Shown here piece by piece: positions 1 through 61,020 of a stretch of 64,000 bases of DNA. The notes below the pieces were generated by a model. The model was not told where the DNA came from. It worked only from the letters and a program-made list of their open reading frames with translations, and ran no database searches. A program made the translations under genes and the position numbers. The DNA is from Lota lota (taxonomy: Eukaryota; Chordata; Actinopteri; Gadiformes; Lotidae), in NCBI GenBank assembly GCA_026745465.1, contig JACYXH010000812.1:5396954-5460953 (forward strand). The letters run 5' to 3'. Every line of letters starts with the position of its first letter. Positions within the stretch are counted from its first letter, which is position 1.

Positions 1-855
1 GATCACCAACAAAACATCCCATGATGAATTCTGATGTACAAGCCCTATAGCTGGGTTTTGGTGTTTGTTGGGGCAGTGGGCAAGCACCTTTAGATGAGGC
101 AGGGTTCACCCCCTGATTGATTTACATACAACCATTCTATTTGAAACCAGCAGCCAGCATCTGGTAGAAACCTGGTAGAATGCCCATCGTTTAGCTGTCC
201 GTTTAGCCGTTTAGATGGCATCTGCTTGGTCAGAGTGTAACTGCGTACACATAATGGATTAAATGGATGGAGAACATATAAGGTTTCCTCATCACACATG
301 TTGTGTCTTATTAGCATAGGTTAGCATGCCATCTTGAAAACAAGTGCATTTCATCTGTAAATGAGGAAATCTGCAGCCTTGGATTGCTTAGTTAAACTGA
401 ACTGAAACTATACAATCTTTTGCATTGCATGGATTTAATTCAGTTGAATGCCAACCAAACGCTACCTAAAAAAGTTAATTCCCTCTGTTCTCTTCATTAA
501 CTGTCAATTGCAGAGAACAATGGATAATGAATTGGCTTTTTTATACAAAGAAAATACATAAATATATGTGGCTGCCGCCTTAGGGTGACGAATATGCTTT
601 AAGTAGTAGTCGTGCAATATTTCTCCTTTATTGTCTTTTATGAAAATGCATGAAGGAGAAGTGTGGGGCTATCAAGGAATTCTAATGAAGTCAATGGGGG
701 CAGGCCTGGGGTGTGAATTCAGCCAGATCTAATGGAGGCTAGTTTTACATATGCCTGCCTGAAAAAGATGATGCCCTTGTACTGCCATCAAAAACCTCCA
801 AAATCAAATGCCACTATCATTTGACTTGTGATTAGTTGTTCTGCCAAACATTAAT

Positions 856-1159
856 GGTAACAATTTACAATAAGGGTACATTAATAAACCATTAATTCAA
901 CATTAATTAACATTAGTTAATGCAGAAAGAAGCATTAACTAAGAGTTAATTAACAGTTAACTAATGGTCTAGTTATCATTTAATAATGGTGTTCATGTGA
1001 GCTGAGGTATTCACGTATACATTATTTAATAGGATTAGGGTTAACCCTAACCTGCTAACCCTAACCCTTAGCCTAACCCCTATGATAATGCTATGCTTAT
1101 TACTGCATTAACTAACTAATTAATGGTTAATGAATGTACCCTTATTGTAAGGTGTTACC
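856..1159. mobile_element. Non-autonomous DNA transposon (MITE) with about 40-bp terminal inverted repeats
   Basis: The left end reads GGTAACAATTTACAATAAGG and the right end is its near-perfect inverse (CCTTATTGTAAGGTGTTACC). The match continues through GTACATT and ACCATTAAT. The flanks ACATTAAT and ACATGAAT could be an 8-bp target duplication with one mismatch, which would suit a hAT-type element; this is inference. The 304-bp body has no coding capacity. Its middle carries a TTAGGGTTAACCCTAA palindrome. Elements with GGTAACAC..TTACAATAAGG ends are common in fish genomes. Confidence 0.8.
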
Positions 1160-1260
1160 ACATGAATAATAATCGAAACAGTTCTTCCTTCTAGTCTTGT
1201 AAAATATTCTCACATATTATAATATATAATCCCTGTGTGTACCATTAGAAAGTCAGGCAT

Positions 1261-1310
1261 GTATCACCATTGTAGACGGTGATACAGGTCTACCTTTAGA
1301 AACGTAGACC
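1261..1310. repeat. Two adjacent perfect short hairpins
   Basis: Arms GTATCACC (1261-1268) and GGTGATAC (1278-1285) enclose a 9-base loop. Directly after come GGTCTAC (1287-1293) and GTAGACC (1304-1310) with a 10-base loop. A looser relative, ATCACCATCGTAGATGG, follows at about 1315. No function is known. Confidence 0.6.
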
Positions 1311-1977
1311 ATGAATCACCATCGTAGATGGATTGCACGGGGCACCCAGACTTCGTTGGGAGGGAGTGAATAGGGACGTCTTGTAAATGCCAGGTCCCTA
1401 TAAACATCGATCACTTTGAAAGAGTTCACCAGGATGACCTGTTGTGCTGCTGTTGATTGTGGCCTCAATGTTGAGTTTTTAATGAGTTTTTACTGCAATG
1501 TTGTTTAATACTTCACCATAACATGCACACGCACACCATATTGCGGAAATAACTTAGAAAATACCCGTTGCTAAATTAAAGCGTACTTGTGCACAGGCAA
1601 AAATGCTGTTTTTAAACTAGCCGTGACCTGTGAGATCTGTTCGGATCTACCATCAAAAATTCCCAGTATGATCATTGTACGACCATTTTCTATTTTTCAG
1701 AGATTTCTGTCTGGATTTGACCAGGAGGTGAACCCAAATGCTGAGATAAACCAGCTCAAATTAAACAGGCAGGCAGAAACATAGCAACAGGAGCAAACCA
1801 ACAGAGACAGGTAGCCGACAAATATAGGCAGGAACTAAGGAATCTAAATTGTGACAATTTGACTCCTTAGTACAAATGATCAAATACAAATAGAGGTATG
1901 GCATGACTACAATAAACTCTGAGAACTCTCATCTCTCACTCACATTCCTGCAGTTCTCATTCCAATGGGCTATAGGT

Positions 1978-1993
1978 ATTGTCTTCATATGTA

Positions 1994-2029
<36 letters not shown>

Positions 2030-2043
2030 CATATGAAGACAAT
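1978..2043. repeat. AT-rich palindrome (66 bp)
   Basis: ATTGTCTTCATATG followed by (TA)n is mirrored by (TA)n CATATGAAGACAAT. The two 33-base arms are nearly perfect inverted complements, with differences only at the centre. A further (AT)n run follows to about 2061. The unique arm ends show this is a true palindrome and not simply an (AT)n tract. Confidence 0.8.
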
Positions 2044-4640
2044 ATATATATATATATATATGAAGTTTTATATGATCTGGATGGGAGGGGAAGTCAACAT
2101 GGATTGGTCTCAGTGGAACATAAGTGGGCGTATCTCAACACTCCTGCTGTTTCCCAGCTCTTTGATGTGATTGGCTGCCAAATGAGCGTTTTTCTTTTGC
2201 AGTGGATGAAAACAATAGTGTATTCATGTAATACACATGAATACCACCAAAATACACTTTGTATAGTCTTTATGTTTGGGTCAGTCAAGCTGAAGTAACC
2301 TGGCCTATGGGGTAGATGGAGTCTGTGTTAGCTATTGAGATGCAGTGTTTTATTATGCTGGTGAAGATGATACATATAACTTCCTTCTACGGTGTAGACC
2401 CGTAACGCAGGTAACGTTATGCCATTAAATGCAGAAAGTGATCAGGTGTCTATCCAACCACTGCAACAACATTGGTTCTGCTGATACCTAAAGCTGTGCT
2501 TATCGGTGAAAGAAGCCGAGACCACCAGTGATGGGCTAGAATATTAATATAGACAAGCTATGCCTCATAGATGCCTGGTGTATTCTATATTCAACACTGA
2601 CTCTGTTTTAGATTTCAGTGTATCATTACAGCCAAGTTGAGTTATTAAAACATGTTTAACCAACGTTTTTGTTGTGGTTTGATTAAAATGTAAAATAATG
2701 GATCTATAAATTAGATATAGCGATTCCTTTATAGAAGGTAAGAAAGCTGTCATGAGGACATTAGGGCCTCCATAGATTTTCCAAGTTGGATTGTTCAAGA
2801 TAAGGCTGGGTTGGTTCATTTTTTGCATTTTGGATGTTGGCAGCCCCAGCCTTATCGTGAACAGTCACAAAAACAACTCTTGCATTATCACTTCTTCACC
2901 AATTAAAAACAAAAAATCTGTAACTCATCATATTATATGAATTCAACCCTGATTAATATGGTGCCACTTTAGATAAGGTGCTGCATAAAGTTGTCATGAA
3001 TGGAATGTGATTTAAAAAAATACATTTAGTTAATTTACAATATAGTGTATATACATAGGTATATATATCTTTGTAAAAAGTATAAATCATTGTATAAAGC
3101 AAGCAGAAAGTATTTATCATTTATCATTCATTTATAAATAATCAGTCAACATCAACAACTTGTTAGTTTAAAGGAAGTTCATGTACATCTTGTCTTCAGT
3201 ATAATAAGCTGATGATGTACAAATGATGATTCCGATGTGGTTTTCCATTATTTATATTTACTACATTTAATTAATAAATTAATAATGGCAACTGGCATGC
3301 CAACAGAATAAACCGTACTTAAGGGATAGGCTACCTGAAAAAACACGATTTTGGTGTTGATTTAGAAAACATCTGATAATTTGTTACTATGATTACCCTA
3401 GTTCTAATATATCCCATAAAATAATGGTCAATAAATAATGATACATATATAATTTAGATGCTTATATTCCATCTCCACTAACCTACCAGAAGCAAAAACC
3501 ATTTACATTAAAGCCCTTAGCTCAAAATGACACATTTCACACACAGTGGACCATTTTTTTGTAGTTTGGTAGTAGTAGTTGTAGCATTTCCCATACAGCT
3601 TCCATAAAGATATTGCTTAGAATTTAAAGAGGCTTCTTTTAGATATCTTGTGTACTGTTCATTTTATGTGGTAGTGTAGCACTTAAACGTGCACATTGTA
3701 TTTTTTATTTGGAAAAATAAAGAAAATTGGAAAAAGCCCCTGTACATTTGGTTCTCAGTTACTTATCACAGCAAAAAAGAGAAAATGACTCTAACTTACT
3801 CCAGCGAAAGAGGACAGTTTTCTGTTTGTGGTTGGAGTTTGCTGTCCACAAATATAACCGCATAATGGATGCTGTGTCAGGCTTTTCCAGTAATGCTTCC
3901 TTATTACTATAAAATAGTTTTATCATCCATGGAAAAACAATCTGTTGTCTCCGGAGGGCTGCAAAAATGGACATGGTCTGTGTCTGCACATATGAAACAC
4001 TCTCCACACCCTCCCTAAAGTTGATGTAAATTGCACATTTCACTGTTGAGTTTGTGAAGACATTGAACGTGGACAAGGGCGGTTGTGGGACGTCCGCATT
4101 ACCTACCGTGTGTTGACTTTGATGTGGACTGGTATGCCAAGAAGTTATAATAAAATAAAACATATCTAATGCCAGTTGATGATGAGGACCCTACAGATTA
4201 TTCACAAATAGTAATAATGAAGCAATTCTGCTTTTGGAACGTGTTTCCGTGCTGATCTAACAAATGTAACACTGACACATATGGCAATAGCATTCTTGTG
4301 GGATTTTCATACTCTGGTTGAATAATATAGCACAGCTACCAACACATCATTTGTCAAACATATTACAGTCTTCTTTAGGTAGATGAATATCAACGCAATG
4401 CTACTTCAAAAAAACGATGTCTATTTTTCAAGGAGTCACGCCATTGATGGGTTCATCAATCAAGGAGTCGTATCATTGGTGACAGAGTTGCCATTGCTTC
4501 CATTTTATTTGGATGAGACAGTTTATTCTGTACTGAACACCATCCATCCAACTCAGGCAAAAGCAATACTCCATTGTATGGCATGCACTTCTTATGTGTT
4601 GTTTTTCAGTGGTTTGCTTTTGTGATTTAATGTTATTGTT

Positions 4641-4775
4641 ACACTAATCTTGGATGCAGCAGTCCTACTATGTTACAGCAGAACCTCTAGGGGGAGATGG
4701 CACAGAACCTGGGCTGGAAACCAAAAACTGCAAGGGGCAGAGTTACGTCTTGTTTCGTTATGGAGATATTTTACA
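4641..4775 (+). repeat. Dispersed repeat copy 1 (unnamed family)
   Basis: This segment contains GGAAACCAAAAACTGCAAGG and GAGTTACGTCTTGTTTC. It matches the reverse complement of 11216-11349 over its whole length with scattered substitutions. Two such copies on opposite strands 6.6 kb apart indicate an interspersed repeat family. No coding potential or terminal repeat was seen. Confidence 0.7.
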
Positions 4776-7137
4776 GAGGATAACTTGTGTGAGATTTCAG
4801 AAGGAGATTTAATAAGTGTATTTCTACAGTGGCCAGTCAACACAATGTTGTTTAGAAATTTTTACAGACACTTTTTTTTACAGTGTACTACTGCTGGCTG
4901 AGTTTGTATCCACCAATTACCTGCTCACAGTTCCCCACCTCCAGCAAAATGACTAATATGAATTAAAAGGAAATTGAAACGTCCTGTTCACATAGGCCAT
5001 CAGACGTTAGATATTCATCTAAATTCGGATTTGGAAGACTATTGTTACACTATCTTGCCACCAAATTTCTACCTTAAATTAAAAAAAACAATGTGACTAG
5101 ACCAGAAACACTGCCTTAATTGTGTTCTACACTTATTTCTGAGGTTGCAATGATAAACAATCCAAACCAAGGAAGGAAATGAGAAGATAATCCTTAGAAA
5201 GAAAATAAACAGACAGACAGACAGACAGATAATCCAACATGTGTACTGCCTGTTGTACTAGTGTTCAAGCTCTATCAGTGTCATTTACCATTTACGTGTT
5301 GACTGCAGCATAGTTTGTTTGGCTGCCGATGGACAGACACCGTTTGTCTAACTGCAAAAGGTGATACAGCAACATCATCTATTATGACAGTTGCTAAGCA
5401 AGTCTGGCGCAAACATAAAACAAACAGTCCACAAGTTCAGAAAAGCGCATACTGGCAATGATTGACTGAGAATTAGAAAAACTATGAGGCGAGTAGCAAC
5501 TATATCGTCAAGCCAGGTATTAGTGGGATCTTTTTTATTTGTTATTAGTTGCTAATAAAACAACACAATTGGTTTTCCACTTCACTAACTATTAGCTATG
5601 ACCTCCCGTCCTCTCATTGTATCTCCACGCTATTAGTTGGCACAGCCCAGATTGAGTTAGAAAGCATGATTCCCTGGGTTTATAGAGATGTGCATGGATT
5701 GCGTTTATTTCGTAGACATTTAGTAACGTATATATATCTGAACAAAAGCAGAAAAGTCAGATAGTGGAGCTTTTAACTAATTAAGAAAGCAAATTAATCT
5801 TCAGTGGTTCTTCCAATTTGTATATATATTTTATCACACCCATTTCACTCTCTCTAGGGATATTAAGTGGTGTATTTTCCAATGGATTTACATAAATATC
5901 TAATTATAAATCCTGCTGAATGTTCTGGTTTAACTCTGATATGTACGCTCGCCATCTGAATTCCAAGCTCGTACACGACACTTTTCTCCGAAATGCTCTG
6001 TGGATTTCTCCATTTCTTTGGAGATGTGAGAAGAGAGGTTTTTTTTTTTCTCTTTTAAATGCTGACTTGCTGGGGTTCTTGATTTTTTTCTGTTTCTCTT
6101 TTGATCATTTCATTAGCTGGGAGCTCGCGTTCCAAGCTGCCTCCCACAGAGCTCAGCAGCGAGTGTGAACAAGCTCTCACAGAATGGGTTTCAGAGCACT
6201 TAATATATATATATATATATATACAGTATATGCTGTATCATTCAGAGTGCTGTTCATCATGGCATTCTCTGAAGTGTTGCACTTCTTGAGACGTGTATAT
6301 GATATTTCTATTAGGTATTTGAAGACATAGGTTCAACATGATGTGTGTACGGGGGGGTATTCGTTAGTATATCATTATTATATTCAAAAGCCGAGAGTCA
6401 GAAGCCGAAACCCAGGGCATTTGGTGATAGTTCAAAAGTAACTGAATGTGAAAATGACTCATGATGATACAATGAACACACATGAAATCATCAATTGATA
6501 TTTAAATACGTTTACTAAAGTCACAATGTACATTTACTGATGTCAACAATGAAACTCATTTGAATTTAACTAACTAACTCATACAAAGTACAGCTCTGGA
6601 TATACATCAGTGTTGTGTTAAATTGCCATAGCCTCAAGCATGAATGGCAGCATCTATCTGAATGTTGATGTTGTGTTTCACAGCAAAAATGGAAGGCTGC
6701 AGTGCATTCGCTCTCTGTAGTTGTTAGCCACCAGGCTAGAGGGGCTGCTGCTAATGCTGAAGCTCCCAGACCGGGGCTCCATTCTCAACACAGCGTCCCG
6801 CTGAGAGTTACACATTAGGGGGAAGACATTAACAGGTATATAGGGCTTCTTTGATCATCCAAAATAAGACAAAGTAGATCTCCCAAAACCAGCATAAGCT
6901 GAGATAAATCCAAGCCTCAACTAGTTCCCATTTGTATGAATGAGCTCATACAAGAAAGAGGAGATGTGATTGCACTGCTTTTGTGTAGTTCATCTTTTAT
7001 GCTGACAGGTGCAAACTGTTGTAAGGGTAATTCTACGCTGACGGGGCCGAGGGTGTTCCATTGTAGTTAAGATGACTAAACAATACACAGTTCAACGATG
7101 GAGTTTATTTTATTTTAATTATCGTCTGTCATCAGCA

Positions 7138-7139
<2 letters not shown>

Positions 7140-7194
<55 letters not shown>
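7140..7194. repeat. (GA)n microsatellite
   Basis: An uninterrupted run of about 27 GA units. Confidence 0.95.
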
Positions 7195-7197
<3 letters not shown>

Positions 7198-9228
7198 CTA
7201 CTGCAGTTCATCATCCACCATCCTAAATGAGCCTAGGTCCAATGCTCTAATTAAAGTCTGTCTACCATCACAGTACTCTGTCTAGCATTTGTGAGTCCAG
7301 TGAGTCCTAGTTTATAATGAAGGACTATTCCACTTCTAAGTCAGCGCAATCCTGAACTATGTCTACATATTGATATCGTTTTTTGTATTTATGACAAAAA
7401 ATAACATTTATACAAAGTTTGAAGCATGGCATGACCATAATTAGCATTCTCATTTCAATAAGCCCATATATACAAAAAAATAACGAATGTGTTGCTTCTA
7501 TTAAGCTGATTAACTGTGTGCTTAAATAATGAGCCAATTAAATCAGACCTAGAGTACCCCATGCTTTGCATGCCCCTAGACCTAATTATCATGGTAGAAA
7601 TATGCATTTCAGACAGATACATTGTTCTTTAAGCAAGCAAGCAAACAAACACTTTCATGTGCAATACAACAAAGATTATGCTTTTGTTTTACCACTGGCA
7701 TTAGCGAGAGCTGAAGAGCAAAATGCCTTTCTCATATATCCGTTAATCAATATCAGGCCACATACCTCTACAGAACCTACTGCCCTCCTATCCACCGCTG
7801 TAAGAAGGGATGGCGTCTTCCTTCTCCCACTGGGTTGTTGTGGAGAGCCTCTCCTCGCCCTGCTGAGGGCTTTAGGGTGATAGTTTCAACAAATCAGGGC
7901 ACGCTTGTTAAATCTACGGATTGGCTTTGTCTTCAATGATTAACCATCCAATCGGGTAAATCCATGTTTGTAACTACACACAGCAATTCAAAGCAAAGAT
8001 TGCGTCAAAACATTCTGTATGGAGGAAAATAACTTTGACATACTGTCTTCCTAAACCCCTTAGCACCTTACATTGAGGTGAGCTGTCAATATTTCCTCGC
8101 TGACATTTTTCTCAGAAAAATTGAACCATCATCCTCGACTTCCCCCTCCTCCTTCCTTCCTTCAAGAAAAAGAATCCTTTCCTTTCCTTTCCTTGAAGAG
8201 TGTTGTAATGTGACCAAATACCTCCCGAGCTCCAGGCATGGGCTGTTGGCTGAACAGAGTAAGAGACGTTGCATGATGCAACCCACGGAGCATGACCTAT
8301 TTTATACTTAACGGATATGTTGTAATACACTGTAATACTACCACTGTCAAAAGGGTCCAAACTTTCACTCAAACTAGGACAAACAAAATCACAAACAGAC
8401 TTTCTGTGTTACTTTTGTTCTCAAGAAACACAGAAGCAAGTAGAGGGAAGGGGAAGTAAAGTACAACCTCATTCATTCCCCTCCACCCATCCAGCTACCT
8501 ATCCATTCATCCATCCCCCTTTTCCACACCATTCAATGGTACATCTGTATCCATGTTTATTTGCCATGGTGGGTTGGTTTAAATAGAGAACAAGTTTCAC
8601 TTCAGCCCGTGTGCCAATGCAAAACAGTCTTTATATGACCTCTGTTATACCTACACATCACTTGCAGCGCTGCTTCTTTGCTCCGTCTTTGCCACACACC
8701 GCCCGCCCCGCCCCGCCACGTTATGTGAATTATCTATGCATGACATCAAAGTGTGTTACTAATGTATGGCCCATATGGGCAATTTCCCCCCGTTAGGCAA
8801 TTTATGGCTTGTCTCTTTCTATCTTTAAAGGCCACAGTCTTCCCTCATCTTTATGTTTTGCTCGTCCAGTTTATTACTTTAACCAGCGTCTGTGACACAT
8901 CCGTTGTTCCTCTTTATAAGATAGAGCCTCTTTATTGTACTCAGAGAATTCCAGGACGCTGATTACTTGAATGTACTTCTCTCTACGTTGCACATAATGA
9001 AACATAACTATCCCCAAAGATATGTATTCCACAATTGACCGACTTATTTTATTCAACAAAAGAAATGCACGTGTCTGTTTGTGAATGATTGTCAGTATAC
9101 TGCGAGAAAAAACAAATACCCCACACAAGTGTATAATGGTTTCCGCCTCATTATCCAGCATTACTGGCGGTGTGTTGTCGTGAGTGGTTCAGTAACTCAG
9201 GGAAACTGACACACGATCATTACTGCAC

Positions 9229-9311
9229 TGTGAGTGAGTGAGTGAGAGTGAGTGAGTGATTGAGTGAGCAAGTGAACGAGTGAGTGAGTGAGGGAGTGAA
9301 TGAGTGAGTGG
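9229..9311. repeat. GTGA-rich minisatellite
   Basis: Imperfect tandem GTGA/GTGAGTGA units with interruptions such as GAGAGTGA, GAGCAAGTGAAC and GAGGGAGTGAA. Confidence 0.85.
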
Positions 9312-9525
9312 CACGCTCCTGCAGTCGCAGACGATCGGCCCGTACGTGTGCTCACTGTTGTGGGTTCAAGTCAAGCATGGATGGATGGAGCCCATCGCCG
9401 CTCAGGGTCCCTGACTCCATCATAAAGTCCGTAGACACTTTGTTATTTCTGCAGGGTGGTAAATGTGTCGGTGTGGATGGATCAGCTGGAGGAGAGGAGA
9501 GGAGTCGTCTGTCTTTCCCTCTCAC

Positions 9526-9556
<31 letters not shown>

Positions 9557-10602
9557 GCTTTCTCTCTCATTTCTCTTTATCTCGCTCTCTTGCTTTCTCT
9601 CGCAACACTCTCCAGCCAGTAATGATTTATTTAACATTAACCACTTTTCATATTTGCAGAACCATTATAAAGTTACACATTAATGATGGATGGGTGAATG
9701 GATGGGCTTAAGGAAAAGAGGTTTGACCTTCTTCACTGACAATGTTCCATCATTGTTTCCTTATTGACCTCTTTTCATTTGATCATGTCTTTCTCTTCAT
9801 TCCTCTCTCTCCCTCTCTCTCTCTCTTTCTCTCTCTCTCTCGCCACCGCTCTCTCTTACCACTATGTTTTCATACCAGAAGTCATAAATGATTCATTTAA
9901 TTGATGTGGTGAAAGCTACTTGATGAAAAACCATAATGCAAGACTAAGATGTCAACAGATTAGTGGTATCTGTATGTCAAAACAATGGAGCTTTCTGTGG
10001 GTATCTGTTTCATGAATGCCTGCAGTGTTCATACTCAGGGAAATCAATACAGTCACTTCATCCTGTATCTTTTATCTTTCTCACTAAGAAGATTTCAGAT
10101 GGATCTTGAATATGAACATAAACTAAATATCATCAATGGTGAATTGTTTGAAGACGGTATAATACAATGAATGATTGATGATTATACATTCTAGTCTTGT
10201 ATCATTTCATTCTAAATTCTTCTGACAGTTTCAATGCTTTTGTAATAAAGAGAAGATATAGATTGTAGAAGCTATACTATATGCTAAATGTAAATATTAC
10301 CCAAAATATGGGTTCATGAACTCAATCTATTTAACATATTGTTAAATGTATTGGATTAAAAGATTCTCAGCATTTACCCACAGGATGAGGTTTCTTAATT
10401 AGCATTTGGCTCTAAATGCTTAGTTGAATCATTTTTAATAACCTGATGCTTCTTTCTAATTTGCTCAATATGTTAGCAGTTAATTCAAATGCTCAAAAAC
10501 GAAATATTGAACGACCAAGGTCATAGAATGCACTCCACTGCTCTATGGGTGTAGGCCGATTTTACGTCCTAACTCTTGGCCTTGGGTTTTGTGATTGGTT
10601 GA

Positions 10603-60850
<50,248 letters not shown>

Positions 60851-60860
<10 letters not shown>

Positions 60861-61020
60861 GTATGTTATGATCACATGACCATCTGTATAGAATGGTACT
60901 TATTTATGTTAGGATCATGTGACCACCTGTATGCAATGGTACTGTTACATGTTATGATCACATGACCATCTGTATAGAATACTACTGTCTTATGTTATGA
61001 TCACATGACCATCTGCAGAG
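60851..61020 (+). repeat. About 50-bp tandem repeat starting across the exon 14 donor
   Basis: Four diverged units run (G)AATGGTA..ATGTTATGATCACATGACCATCTGTATA. The first unit begins with the last exon bases GAATG and the GT donor; later units read GAATGGTACTTA, CAATGGTACTGT and GAATACTACTGT. Confidence 0.85.

Noticed and set aside
1031..1078. TTAGGG/CCCTAA motifs as an interstitial telomere
   Set aside because: Only a few imperfect units inside a MITE.
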